A stretch of DNA of 64,000 nt from Cinnamomum chago (Eukaryota > Streptophyta > Magnoliopsida > Laurales > Lauraceae), in assembly GCA_038049695.1 (NCBI GenBank), contig CP142456.1, positions 20,184,501-20,248,500 of the forward strand. Reading direction: 5' to 3'. The position numbers and the translations under genes were made by a program. Below the pieces are notes generated by a model. The model was not told the origin of the DNA and searched no databases. It worked only from the letters and a program-made list of their open reading frames with translations. This document shows positions 10,828-24,500 of the stretch, one piece after another (the first letter of the stretch is position 1; each line of letters begins with the position of its first letter).

Positions 10828-13800
10828 TGTAACGCCCCAATTCCGGATACCGAGAAAGTCGTCGGAATACCCGAAGTTGGCGCGCTACTTCCCGGAAAAT
10901 CTGAGAACTTCCAAGATCGTAGGCCCGTAGTGAGGTCCAATTTAAAACTTTAGAACAATATACTATCAATGGTTAAATTGCGGAAGCATAAGAAGTAAAG
11001 TGTAAGCAATAGGTATCAATATATATCAAATGTGAGTAGAACTGTAGTCTAGTTTTAAGAGTATCAGTTGATAAGAACAACAAAAGTTAATTACATAATT
11101 GATAACTAACCGGCTCACTACAAAATTCGCTCAAAGGCCCAAATCAAAGTAAGACTCTCAAAGCCCTGGCCCTGGTTCTCCACCCTCCGGCTCGACATCT
11201 GGGTCGGCCTGGCCCCAAACGTAATCTCCGACAACAGGCGCCTCTACGAGCGCAAGCGCGTCCTCCGCATGCTCAGGGTCAAGGCCTAAGCACCAAAGAT
11301 GGGTCAGATATAAAGATCTGGCAAGTCACAGTATACAAGTAACATAGGACATATATATCAAAAGAGTAGAGACATGTATGTAAATTAAGGAATAACAAGA
11401 TAAAATGATCTAGGCAGTTGAGCAAGATAACATATAGAATCAGGATAAAATACAACATCTAGTCTAATACAAAATGGCACATTCACACGAGCTAGATACC
11501 GCGGGATATTATGCCGCAGCCCTCCCATACTGAACACAGTTGCGGCGGGGAATCTCACCAGTGCTGGGGATTACTAACCCCGCAAAACACTCAACAGTCT
11601 CACCACACTCATCACTCAGGGAGACTGGATTCGGTATCGCACCGTCCGTCTAAAACATAGCTCATCATGATAGCCCACTCTACACTCATAAATAGCTCCT
11701 ACGGGGGATGATCAGTCCACAGGATGAGCTTAAATCAACCGAGTGAATGTCTATGCCGACTCGAGGAAACTCTAAAGGTCTGTGTCTGTCTAGGCTTTGC
11801 CTTGCGTGAACAAGGTCCTAACCAAGTCTCTAAGAGATTCATATAGCAATCAGTCCATGGATTACAATCCAAGTCCAAGCCCACTCGTTGGATCCATACC
11901 AAGGCCCATCAACACATGGCCTGGTCTAAAACGGTCCAAACGAGGCATCATATCCATTCCTACTGATAAACAGTCAACTCTCATCCAAATGAGTTATAAG
12001 TCAATTACAATACACCTCTCCAATTCTAAGGGTACAATAGATCCATACTTAGGCCATAAAAGGGCCCGCCTAGCCACAGACACGGGTCAGTGTTCTCCCA
12101 ATCACACTATCGGGTCACCTCTAAGATATCCTAGGTTCAGGTCCTCAATTTCCATTTAATTAACAGTTATCAACTATAGTAAAGATATAAGAGTGACAGT
12201 AATAAGGAAAGGTGAAGTGTGAACTTCGAATATGAGAATCAATAGGAAAATAACAACAGTCCAACCTAGGTAATAGACCACATTCAGGTTCAGGTCCATC
12301 TCCGGTAATTAGATCTCTAAATGAAGTCTCAGATGCCAAAGGATACTGTGTTTGGTGCTCCTGAGGTTACGGGCATCATTGACAACATTTAAGGATCGAA
12401 TCATCTTAGATTAAACAACCAAAACCCTAATTGGTGGTCCCCACGAGTCAAGGTTGAGCCACACCGTTGACTCGGGCTTGGCACGTCGATAGAAGTCCAT
12501 TTGGATGGTCAATGGGCCCTACAAACAATCACAACTTCAGAATGTTGAAAACTGGAAAATAATAATTCCCAGTGTGCTCGGTCGACCTGGCACAGGGCTC
12601 GGTCGATCGGGTACACTAGGGGTTGACTCCCAGGTCGACCCAGGTGCAGTGTGCTCGGTCGACCTGGCTGCAGGTCGGTCGACCGAGTGCACTGGAAAAT
12701 TTGGTCAAGCACCTGGAAGGCATGATCCAATCTCAGGGAAATTCCTGTGTGTTCGGTCGACCTGCTGGCCTGGGAGGTCGACCGCATACACAGAGAATCC
12801 TGGAAAGTAATGTCCCAGCTCTCAGGCAATTTTCCTGTAAATCCTGTGTGCTCGGTCGACCTGGAGCAAGGCTCGGTCGACCTAGCACTCAGGGTTTCTG
12901 GACCTGATGAAAAATCCATCTCCCAGTTGTTTTCTGCAAAAATAGTGTGCTCGGTCGACCTGGCACAGGGCTCGGTCGACCTGGCACACTGAACTTTCAG
13001 TCTGCAGAAAAAATAACTGAGACTGGGTTTTCTCCCAGTTTCAGTGTGCTCGGTCGACCAGGCACACGCAAAACTGCAGAAAATCCAATTTTCAGGGTTT
13101 CATCTTTTCAACCCGTTTTTCCACCAAAACACCTCCAATCTCTCCCAAACATCACCAAATCAATGAAAAACATATAAAGACTACAATGCACCATAATCCA
13201 ACACCAAAAAGGGGCCTTTAATCTTCCAAATGGGTAAAAACCCATCCATCAATGCCAAAAATCCATGAAAACTCAGCTCAAGGTAAATCTAGCACATGTT
13301 ATTGACTGAATTGAAAATTACAGATTCAAGAAGATAGAAACATATATCCTAAGTTAAATCAGTATATTGTACTTGCCTTAGTTGAGGTGAAAGGTTGTAG
13401 AGAGAGAGAAGAGAAGAGAAAACCCAAGCTAAGAAGATGATATTGCAGCTCCTAGAGTCCTCTCCAGCGCAAACCAGCTCAAAGCCTAGTTCTAAAAGAG
13501 AAATGAGAGAGAGGAAGAAGAGGGAAATGGAAGAGATGAAGAAGATGAATAGTAGCTAGGGCTGTCTTGGGAAATGAGCTACATTTATAGATTTGGGGAT
13601 GGGCTAAGGACTGAAATGCCCTTTATGTTTGTATGGGATTAGGGTTAGGGTAGAGGGCTTTTAGGTCATTAGGTGGGAAGGTTCTAGAAGAGTGCTTTTT
13701 ATGGATACCCCCCTATGGAACACTCTAATTCCTAGCTAGGGCCTCCCCTCACTAACTAACCCTAGAAATTGCAAAAAGGACCCCTATGACCCTAATACTA

Positions 13801-13939
13801 ATACAATTAGGCTAATCTAACTCAACTTAGGAAAATATAACTACCCTTACTAATCCCTTAATTAATATAATTAACTAATATATACTATTAAATAGTATTC
13901 AAATTCAAATTAAGGGCCCACAAGGGGTGGGGCCTCACA
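10828..13939 (-). mobile_element. Solo LTR 1, Ty3-type (Tekay/Del-like by size), 3.1 kb
   Basis: Starts TGTAACGCCCC and ends GGCCTCACA on the plus strand, with a perfect 5-bp duplication ATAAG at 10823-10827 and 13940-13944. A single LTR with a target duplication and no internal region is the product of LTR-LTR recombination. The minus strand has TATA box CTATAAATG at 13582-13590, about 350 bases from its start, followed by a CT-rich stretch typical of plant transcript starts. I therefore read it as minus. Its frames of 60-140 codons are by-products of repeats. The length and end style fit Tekay/Del chromoviruses, but no internal region is present to prove the lineage. Confidence 0.88.
12578..13066. 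repeat. GGTCGACC palindrome cluster in solo LTR 1
   Basis: Eleven perfect GGTCGACC octamers and one variant (GGTCGATC) occur in 490 bases, often within GTGCTCGGTCGACCTGGCAC. Several are paired, with GTGTGCTC on one side and GGCACAC on the other, giving larger dyad symmetry. The cluster lies 0.5-1.0 kb downstream of the probable LTR promoter. Confidence 0.9.
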
Positions 13940-13944
13940 ATAAG

Positions 13945-15027
13945 ACAAATCAATAAGGCCCATATTTCTCACATGCTCTCTATAAGCCTTTGGCGCTAAT
14001 GCCTTTGTTAACGGATCCGCTATCATTTGGCTCGTTCGAGCCCCAACAATAGAAGCCAATCGATCTCGAACCTTTTCCGTTAATGCAAAGTATTTAACTT
14101 CCAAAAACTTTGATTTACTCAAAACTTTGTCATTCTGAGTAAATCTTGTTGTTGCATCATTATTGTAAAAGATTTTAAGAGGTTTAGAAATTGTATTCAT
14201 AATTCGTAAACCTGTGATAAAATCTCGTATCCATAATGCATGACTTGTTGCTTCAAAACACGCCACATATTCGGCATCAAATGTGGATGGAGGCACTAGG
14301 GTCTGTTTCGCACTTCTCCATGATACTGCCCCACCAGCTAACAGGAAAATATATCCTGAAGTCGACTTTCTTGTATCGAAGCATCCAGCGAAATCTAAGT
14401 CTGAATAACCGATCGCATCTAATTGATCAGATTTTCTGTATGAGAACATGAAATCCCTAGTGCCGTTAAGATATTGCAAGACTTTCTTAACTCTTGCCCA
14501 ATGTACCATTGATCACTTTGATATCTACTAAACATGCCAACTGCAAAACTGATATCAGGTCTAGTGCATGTTTGTACATACATCAGACTCCTTACTGCAG
14601 CAGCATAAGGACATTGGTCCATTTGACGTCTTTTGATTTCATTTCTTAGACTTTGCGCTTCACTAAATTTGTCACCCTTAATTATTGGTGAATCTTAGGG
14701 CCTACATCCTTCCATGCAGAATCCTGTAAGAATAGTTTTGATATAGGATTTATGTGATAACCCAAGTAATCATCGAGATCTATCCTGATATATCTTGATT
14801 CTTATTGCAAAGGTTGCTTCTCCTATGTCTTTTATATCAAAATTATTCTTAAGATATTCATTGGTTTCATGAATTATACCAAGGTTATTACTAGCTAGCA
14901 AAATATCATCGACATACAGTATCAATATTATAAACTTGCTCCCACTAACCTTGAGATAGATGCAATGGTCTACTGGATTTTCAGAAAAACCGAATATTGT
15001 GATAATGTGGTTAAATTTAAGATACCA
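13945..15027 (-). pseudogene. Copia RNase H and reverse transcriptase region (fossil)
   Basis: RNase H motifs such as GYSDLDFAG, RKSTSGYIF and a DAEYVA segment are visible at 13960-14450. The reverse transcriptase YVDDIL block lies near 14900. This is the 3' half of pol of the 9942-24956 element, in order behind the integrase part. It is broken. Confidence 0.88.
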
Positions 15028-17168
15028 CTAGCAAAACATGCCCGTGCTAATATAATTTATAATATTAAAAATAATAAACTTTTAAATAATAATTAGTGCA
15101 TAGAATAACTAAAATACTTTATGCAATAATTCAATAAGTATAACTAAAGAAAGATTTTGAAAAGCAAGGTGAAATATAAATGAATTCAAAGAAATAAAAA
15201 CTAAAAATGAAAGTAAATGATGATTATGTAATCTGTATTCAATTCATATACGAAAAGTGGGCTTCATTTCTCATAAAGGTGAGAGCTATGATGGTATGCC
15301 TCCTAGTGAATCAAGACCACTCACTCTTAACTCCTTTCATAAATATCTATTCCAATAACCTTCTTCTTTAGAAAAACAACAACAAATTATAATGAATAAT
15401 AGTAAGTTAACAGGCTAAGTTCAAGATCATAGATTTTGGCATGAAGAAAAAAAATTACAACAAATCTCACGAAAGCTCAACAAAAAATAAATAAATTTAA
15501 AATCTACAATCTTGACAACAAACTTGCTTATTCCATATAAAAGATCCATATAATCGAAATTAAAAAAACAACTTCTAAATAGTGAATGAGTATCCTTAAT
15601 ATTACCATAACGACCTAGGAAAAAAATCAGCTCATAAAAAGAAATACACGACTAATAGCAAGAAAGAGACCAAGAGCACAATAACAACAATCAATATTTG
15701 GAAAATAATGCAGAAAAACAAAGGATGGTAGAATGTGCGACTCACCAATAATGTTTATTCATCTACCTTATAGTTTCAATCCTTTGATTTTATGATAATC
15801 GATATATAAGAATAATTGATGAAACAACTTTTAATGAATGTGTGGAGAAATTTTAGGAAGGCAAGAGTTTGCATATTCCAAGATTTTCTTTTGGATTTTA
15901 GGATTTGCCAACTTCTTATTATGTAAAACGACCTTCATAGTGTACAAAATCTAATATATAGGTTTGAGTTTCTATGAGATTTGTATTATCAAATGGAGAT
16001 AAGGTAGGAGATATATTAGGAGGTAAGAGATATTTTATGAACCATGCTAATTCACTTGGAAGAGTAGTTATGAGAAAGACAAAGATGGATCATTATGGGC
16101 AAGATGTTGAAATAGTTGGACCCAGTAAGAAAATTTTTGAGACTTGAAATTGATAGAGAATAACATTAGTGGGCCCACCGAGTGCAAATTTAAAGTTTAG
16201 GCCCCATATAATCAACACTAACTGGGTAGTAAGTAAAAGGCAATTCCTACAACAAAATTTTTAAGGCATGTAATTGATAGAGGTGGACCCCATAAAAATC
16301 TTTTTTATGGCTTTAAATTAATGGATAATAACATAAGTGGGTCACACTTTAGATATTTAGGCTAAGAATAAAAAAGCATTAGAAACGTGTGCCCATGGCA
16401 AATCCTCTAAATGATTGGCTGAACTGAGCAACATGAGTAGGGCCCATTATCAATACCCTCATTAAATTAGAAGGGTTAGTAATTGAGAGAGTATTGCTTG
16501 TCCTAGAGTTTGGATAAAGAATGAATGTTGCTACTGAGATCAGGTGGGCCCATTGTACGAAATGATAAAAGAAAGTAAAAAACTAAAAAAGAAACAAATC
16601 AGAGAATAAAAAGTAAAATGTTTCTCTATTTTTCCATATTTCAAAGATTCCACTTTGATTGGTTAGATAGGGCCCACAAAGATGTGATATAGTGACTTAA
16701 ACCAAATCTAGGAGTTTCCAATCACGTGGTTACTTAATTAGATGGGGCCCAGAAAGACATGATGATGATCCATCCAACGGTCCAGATCACCTTGTCTGTG
16801 AGTCCCACAATATCTAGCTTAAGATGTCAAGGTTTAAGTGCAAAACTCTTCTAGAAATGATAGTGTAATCATCTTCCTAACTAACAGGGTTGTATGCATC
16901 TTCGTATTAATGGGCCATGTAAGGGATATGGCTTAAAAAAAAAAAAAAGGGATAGGACTGGAATGTTGTAGTTTCTTTCCAAGCACAATTAGGACTCTTA
17001 GAGACTCTTAAATTCTCTTAAAGAAGATTAATAAAAGTGGACTCTCTATGTAAATCCCAAGCAAACTTAAAATTCATCTCTAATCAAAATTGAGCTCCAA
17101 TTTTGCAATCAATTGCAAAATTAGAGCTCAATTTCGAAATCGATTCATACATCTATAATATATAATAA
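15028..17168 (-). mobile_element. Helitron, non-autonomous, 2.1 kb
   Basis: It sits in the reverse transcriptase region, whose sequence continues on both sides. On the minus strand the insert ends GCACGGGCATGTTTTGCTAG followed by T, the typical plant Helitron 3' end (CTAG, insertion between A and T). The other border is A then TTATTATATATTATAG; the usual 5' TC is not seen. There is no target duplication, as expected for the class. The interior is AT-rich with no gene I recognise. Confidence 0.68.
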
Positions 17169-19628
17169 TTGCCTAGAAGCATGTTTCAAACCATATATCA
17201 ATTTCTCTAATTTGCAAACTAATTTATTGTCATTCTCTTTTATGAATACTTCCGGTTGTTCACTGTATTCCTCTTCTTCTAAATCTCCATTTAATAACGT
17301 TGTCTTAACATCCATTTGATGTGCTCTAAATTGAAATGAGCTACAAAAGCCATAGTTATCCTAAATGATTCATTTTTAGACACCGGAGAGTAAGTCTCAT
17401 TATAGTCAACTCCCTCTTTTTGAGTAAAACCTTTGGCCACGAGCCGAGCATTGAATCATTCTACCTTTCCTTTCGAGTTCCTTTTAGTCTTGAAGACCCA
17501 TTTACAGCCTACGGCCTTGGAACCCTTGAGTAGTTCGATAATATCCCAAACCTCATTGGTAGCCATTGATTCCAACTCTTCTTTTATGGCATCCATCCAT
17601 TTATCAGAATTCATACTTTCTATAGCTTCTTTGAACGTTTTAGGATCATCTTTTATCCCAATATCGGCTTTCTCTAAATATACAACATAATCATCCGAAA
17701 TAGCAGGTCTTCATATCTGAGTTCACCTCCTTAATTCTGGATCATTAGGAAGTGGATTATCATGATGTTCTAGGAGTGGATCATTGATGAGCTGACCATT
17801 ATTATGTTCACTTGATCATTTTGTGATTGTTATATCTCTTAATGACCATTGATGATATCAAGTGGAACAAACCCATTTTGTGTATTAGATAACACAATAT
17901 TTCCCTGATTTCTTTATAAACTATATATCTTCCTTGAACACTCCCACTATTCTTATAATTTTTCAGAAACTTTGCATTTCCCGATTCTACAATCCGAGTG
18001 GTATGATTAGGATAGTAAAACTTATACCCTTTATACCTCTCAAGATAACCAATAAAATATCCACTAACAGTTTTAGGGTCTAACTTTATTTCATGTGGGT
18101 TATAAATCCTCACTTCAGATTGGCAACCCCAGACTTGAAAATGGTTTAGGCTGGGTTTCCTTCGCGGTCTACAACTCAAATGGTGGTTTTGGCACCGCTT
18201 TACTAGGGACACGATTTAAAATGTACATTGTCATCTTAAGTGCTTCACCCCACATTGATTTGGGTAAAGTGGTGTTACTTGCCATACTCCTAACCATATC
18301 CATAAGCGTCCTATTTCTTCTCTCAACAACACAATTCTGCTGAAGTATTTCAGGCATTGTGTATTGGGCCACATACCCTCTTTTTCTATAAATTTAGCAA
18401 ATGGGCCTGAGTTACGACCCAATTCGTTGTACCTTCCATAATACTCACCACCCCAATCAAATCTCACTTCTTTGATTTTTCTCTCTAATTGGTTTTCTAC
18501 TTGTGCTTTAAATATCTTAAAGACATCTAAAGCATCAGATTTCTCTCTGATCAAATAAACATAATCAAATTGCGAAAAATCATCGAATGTAATAAAGTAT
18601 TGTTCATCTATAAAACACGGTATATCTATTTTTCCACATATATCAATATGGATTATTTCGAGGAGTTCAGAACTGCTTGTGTCACCTTCCTTGTTTGTGT
18701 TTGACTGTTTTCCCTTTATACAGTCTATATAGACACCATAATCATTGAAATCAAGATTAGGTAATAATTCATCTTTCATTAATCTGAGCATTCTCTCTTT
18801 TGAGATATGCCCCAGCCTTTTATGCCACAGCATAGAGGAGTTCTCTTTAATTACCCCTCTCTTATTGCCAATGCTCAATTCACAACTAATGTGTGGTGTG
18901 TGCAATGATTGTTCATCCATAGAATTTGACTTTAATATATACAATCCACCACATAAATAACCATTCCCAATTAAACATTCATTTCTATAATTTCTCATAA
19001 AGTTTTGTCCAAAAATAAATTCAAAGCCTTCATGAACCAACTTTGAAATAGAAATTAAGTTTTTAGAAATCTCGAGAACAAGGAAAACACTATGGAGGTC
19101 CAAAATAAATCCGGTGTCCAGCACCAGTCAATAACCTACTGCTTCGACTCGTGACTCCTTCCGGTTCCCCATGGCAATAGTCATTTCTCCATCATTTGGT
19201 TTCTGGCTTGAAAGGAATCCCTGCACACAACTAGTTACATGAATGGTTGCACCAGAGGCAACCCACCAAGAACTTGGTGGAACATAGGTTCAATTGGTTT
19301 CATGACATACCAGAGATAAATTTGTATCTCTCTTTTCAAACCAATTTTTCCAATTTAGGCAATCCTTTTTGAAGTTACTCTTCTTTCCATAGAAGAAGCA
19401 TTTCTTTTGTCCTAGTTTTTCCTTCTTTTCTAACTTTGCAATTTGAACACTTGGCCTTTTCTTGTTCATTTCCTTTCCGTTGGACTTGTTATGAGAGACG
19501 AAGTTTACCATCGATTGCCCCTCAGCCTTAAGCCTCCTCTCTTCTTGATTACATCTAGCAATTAATTCTATTATGGTTCAATTCGCAATTTTTTCCTTTT
19601 CATCACTAGATGTTTCATTTATAAGAGT
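17169..19628 (-). pseudogene. Copia integrase, RT N-part and gag zinc knuckle (fossil)
   Basis: The order on the minus strand is a gag CCHC-like knuckle (near 19380-19410), the GAG-pre-integrase motif LWHKRLGHISKERM (near 18800), the integrase core, and the start of reverse transcriptase (near 17170-17500). It belongs to the 9942-24956 element and is broken by several changes. Confidence 0.85.
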
Positions 19629-19633
19629 TAGGG

Positions 19634-22600
19634 TGTAACGCCCCAATTCCGGATACCGATAAAGTCGTTCGAATACCCGAAGTTGATGCGCTACTTCCCG
19701 GAAAATCCGAGAACTTCCAAGATCGTAGGCCTGTAGTGAGGTCCAATTTAAAACTTTTTGAACCATATAGTAATAACAGTTAAATTGCGGAAGCATAAGA
19801 AGTAAGCGGAAGCAATAGGTATCGATATATAAGTAAAGTGTGAGCAGAACTACAGTCTAGTTAAAAGTATCAGTTGTTAATCAAAGTTAATACATATTTG
19901 TTGGCTACCCGGCTCACCTACAAAATTGCTCTCAAAAACCCAAAATAAGATGAACTCTCAAAACCCATGTAGATCATCTCTGCCCTCTGGCTCGACATCC
20001 GTGTCGATCGGGCCCCACGCGAACTCTCCAGCAATCGGCGCCTCTACCAGCGCTAGTGCATCATCTGGGATCCCTGGGTCAAAGCCTAAGCACCAAAGAA
20101 GGGTCAGATCTAAAAGATCTGGCAAGTCACAGCATACTACTAACATAGGATATACATATCAAGTGAATAGAGACAGGTTAAGTAAATTAAAGAATGACAA
20201 GGTAAAGAACTAGGCAGTTGAGCAATAAAAGCCTAAGGAATCAGGATAATATAAAACATCTAATCTACTACGAAATGGCACATTCACACGAGCTGGAATA
20301 CCGCGGGATATTATGCCGCGGCCCTCCCATACTGAACACAGTTGCGGCGGGGAAATCTCACCAGTACTGGGAATTACTAATCCCGCAAATCACTCATTAT
20401 CTCATCATCTCATCACTCAAGACCGGACACGGTATCACACCGTCCGTCTTAACCACACAGCTCATCATGATAGCTCCTCAACACTCATATAGCTCCTACC
20501 GGGGATGATCAGTCCACAGGCTGAGCTTAAATCAACCGAGTGAATGTCTATGCCGACTCAAGAATACTCTAAGGGTCTGTGTCTGTCTAGGCTTCGCCTT
20601 GCGTGAACAAGTTCCTAACAAAGTCTCTAAGAGGTCTGTACATCAATCAGTCTATGGATTATATTCTAAGTCCAAGCCCACTTGTTGGATCCATACCAAG
20701 GCCTATCAATACATAGCCTGGTCTAAAACCGTCCAAACGAGGCATCAAATCCATTTACTACTGATAAACAGTGCATTCTAATCCAACATGACTTAAAATC
20801 CCAATATAATCTACCTCTTCCAACTAAAGGTACACATCTCCACACTTAGGCCCAATAAGGGCCCGCCTAGACACAGACACGGGTCAATGTTCTCCCAAAT
20901 CACACTATCGGGTCACCTCTAAGATATCCTAGGTTCAGGTCCTCCAATTTCCATTAATTAACAGTTAACAGCTACACTAGAGATCTAAGATTGACAGCAT
21001 TAAATAAGGTGAAGTGTGAACTTCAACATGAGAATCAATAGGGAAATACAACGGTCCAATCCTAGGTAATGGGCCACGTTAGGTTCATGTCCATCTCCGG
21101 TGATTTGATCCCTAAACGAAGTCACTGATGCCATATAATACTGTGTTTGGTGCTTATGAGATTACGCGCATCATTGACAACTCTTAGAGGTCAAATCATC
21201 TTAGATTAACAACCAAAACCCTAATCGGTGGTCCCCACGAGTCAAGGTCGAGCCACGCCATTGACTCGTGCTTGGCACACTGATGGAAGTTCATTTGGAT
21301 GGTCAATGGGCCCCACAATCGATCAATCATAAAACAAAGGCTAAACTCACATCTTAGTGTTCACAGTGTGGCAGGTCGACCTGGCAAGGGTCGGGTCGAT
21401 CTGCTCCACGGGAATCAAAGTTGGAACTTGGTTTGGATTCTGGAATTTCCAATGTACCCGATTGACCAGGTGGCCAGCCAGTCGATCTGGTACACAGGTG
21501 TACCTGAGTCAACAGATTCCAGGCCAAATCTCAACTTTTGCACTAAAATCTGGGTTTGATGGAAAAAGAACCAGGTCATACACAAACTATTCTAATTGGG
21601 TTCAAACTCAATTTAGGTTAAATAAAGACTAATGGGTCTATAATTTCTAATTTCTAAAATTAAAGAGGTCAAGAAATATTATTTTAAAGGTAACAAGTTA
21701 ATTTATTCTAATAGGGTTCCATAAAGGCTAAGGGTCCTACTTTCCTGATTTTCTAAAACTAATGGGTCCCAGGTTCCAGTATCTTTTTCCTGAAATTCCA
21801 GTCACTGAGCTCGGTCCAGCACTGAGCTCGGCCAACACTGGTATTGGCCATGCACTGAGCTCGGTCCTGCACTGAGCTCGGCCAACACTGGTCTCGGCCA
21901 TGCACTGAGCTCGGTCCTGCACTGGTCTCGGCCATGCACTAAGCTCGGTCCTGCACTGGTCTCGGCCATACACTGATCTCGGCCATACACTGGTCTCGGC
22001 CATACATTGAGACCTGTTTTCAGGTTTTCTCCATTTCAACCCGTTTTTCCACCAAATCACTTTCAATCACTCCCAAACATCACTAAACCAACATAAAACA
22101 CAGAAATACTCCAATGCACCTCCATCCAACATTAATTTGGCCCATTGATCTTCCAAATGGGGGTGAAACCCATCCATCAATGTCCAACCATCCATCTATA
22201 CTAAGCTCCAGGTAGTTCTAACAAAATGAATAATAACATAACTGAACTAAAATCACTGAATCAATGAAACAGAACATACATTCTATGTTAAGAGTATAGT
22301 GCACTTGCCTTGAGAAGAGAACGTTGTAGAGATAGAGAAGAGAAAAGAAGAAAACCCAATCCAAATGCAAGAGGAAGAAGATGAAGTCGTAGCAGCTCCT
22401 AAGTGTATCTCTCCAGCACAACAGTAGCTCACTCACAGCTCTACGGGAGAAGAAATGAGAGAGAGGAAGAAGAGGGAAATGAGAGAGGAATAGTTGCTAG
22501 GGTTTTTCTTGGGAATAGTGTTATATTTATAGGATTTGGGGGTGGCTAAAGTCTGAAATACCCTTTAGGGTTGCATAGGATTAGGGTTAGGGTTAGGGGC

Positions 22601-22909
22601 AAATGGGTCTTTAGGTTAGAAGGTTCTAGAGATGCACTTTTTACACCAAACCCCCTATAGATTACTAAAAACCATACTAAGGGCCTCCCTACACTAAATA
22701 GACCCTAGGATTAACAAAAGACTACACCAAACCCCTAATACTAATACAACTAACTAGTCTAACACTAACTTAGGAGATTAGCACATAACTACCCTGATTA
22801 ACCCCTAATTAGCATAATTAGCTAGTAATTAGCAATAATTAGCAATAATTAATATTAATTAGCATTTAAAAATATAAATTAGAGGGCCCACAAAGGGTGG
22901 GGCCTCACA
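19634..22909 (-). mobile_element. Solo LTR 2, Ty3-type, same family as solo LTR 1
   Basis: Starts TGTAACGCCCC and ends GGCCTCACA, with a perfect TAGGG duplication at 19629-19633 and 22910-22914. It is collinear with solo LTR 1 over most of its length, including the region around TGGTCCCCACGAGTCAAGG. The minus-strand TATA box (CCTATAAATATA, 22521-22533) lies about 380 bases from the LTR start. It lies within the gag region of the copia element. Confidence 0.9.
21368..22012. repeat. Decayed GGTCGACC sites and a GAGCTC-based 16-bp array in solo LTR 2
   Basis: At 21368-21500 one intact GGTCGACC and several altered ones (GGTCGATC, GATTGACC, AGTCGATC) remain where LTR 1 has its cluster. At 21803-22012 there is a different array of about 13 units of some 16 bases alternating CACTGAGCTCGGTCCTG and CACTGGTCTCGGCCATG. 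The array is absent from LTR 1. Confidence 0.85.
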
Positions 22910-22914
22910 TAGGG

Positions 22915-24500
22915 GCTTAGCCTCTTCAAAGACTATATCCACGTCCAAGAAGGTAATGGCTATCATTAGCATGTCCACCCATTCTAGAAAATTTGACCCA
23001 TCTAAGGTAGGAATGGTCCCTAATGTAGAAAGTGTTGCTAATGACTTAGTTATTGAAAATAAAAAATAATATCCACAAGTTACAATCTATTCTTAATCAT
23101 GCAACAACAATAAAAGTAAAAGCAATTGTACATCATTGTAAATCTACCTTTGGGGTATGAAAAACATGCATAATAATCACTTTTCTTTAATTAATAAGAC
23201 TACATTAATAATATGGTGCGATTAAGAGGACTATTCCTTTGAGCATAAATCATTCTTAATTACATCAAATTACAAACATTATCTTATTCCGGTTTCTATT
23301 CCATGAAGTCTCATATCTTTTATGAAGTCAAAATTTAGTGTTATTATAATCACTCAAATAATGGTGACGCAAGGTCTAGAAATCGAACAATCTTTCATGA
23401 CTTGGTTGCTTTGGCAGCTATCAAATCAATCCAAATCATTCATTTCTAATTGAAATTATAATCACAACACTTCCATCATGACACATCCTTAATTGGAATC
23501 TTTATTTTCTTTAATGATCCAAGGTGACATAAATTTGTCATAACAATACATAATTAGCTAAATTACAAGCTATTATACACTTTGATAGTATAAAATAAAT
23601 CATCCATGATGCAGAAATAAACTTTAATGACTTATTTGAACATTTAAAAGAATGTGCCAAAAAACTAGAGACACTCCATAATTTATCCAAACTATTCAGA
23701 TTAAAGATCTCTTTAATAGAAATTCATATGAGAAAACGGTTCAAAATTTCGAGTTCCCATGAGTCTGATATGATCAAAACAAATTATGGATCACCCATTT
23801 TGACTAATATGATCAATACTAATAATTGGGTCAGTTCTGGAACTCATTTGGGTTAATTATCCATGCTAATAGACAACATTTAATCAGTAGAATATTTTGA
23901 AAGTTTGCTTCCAAAACTATACTGGGCTCAGGGGGTCCTTAATGGGTCAGTTCTAACCTGACCTTTCTTGCCTGGCCCAACCACCATTTGAAATGGTGGA
24001 GGCAGGGCTGCCTCCATTATCTATTTAAGATGACGGAGGCGGGGCTGCCTCCATTCTCCGTCATTTAAAAAAAGAAAACTTTAAAAGATATCCATAAAAT
24101 AAAATAAAATACCATTATATTAAAATACAACTTTCATCATCATTTTCTCATTTCATGCCCATCATCAAAATGACAGTAAACCAAAATAAAGAAATAACAG
24201 TGATAAACCTACAAAGGTTTCAACTCTATTTAATTTCTTAGACCATGAAAATACAAATAAACAGAAAATGATCTTTTATTTCCATCTCTTCCAAATTGGG
24301 TTGGGCGCCATGATACTCGATTTGTGAGTCTCTTCTTTCCAATAAAATAAAATACCTTTTATCAAATACCCAAAACTTCTTTTATTTTGGCATTTGGTTT
24401 GATTTCCGAGAAGAACTCGGAAAGCCCCAAAATCTCAGAATATGTAAAACAAAACTTAAGCGATCATTTGGCTATATCAAAAGATGGCTCTGATACCACA
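22915..24500 (-). other. Copia gag remnant, long untranslated leader and primer-binding site
   Basis: A short gag remnant continues to about 23050. About 1.4 kb of AT-rich leader without coding signal follows, then the primer-binding site at 24487-24498, complementary to initiator methionine tRNA, two bases from the 5' LTR. Confidence 0.75.

Noticed and set aside
12505-13177. Overlapping frames of 76-136 codons on both strands with LGRPGTGLGRPG-like repeats
   Set aside because: They are translations of the GGTCGACC cluster inside a solo LTR, open in several frames at once; no start context or family.
24485-24500. tRNA-like sequence TGGTATCAGAGC
   Set aside because: It is only the primer-binding site of the copia element, not a tRNA gene; no tRNA or rRNA gene was seen in the window.
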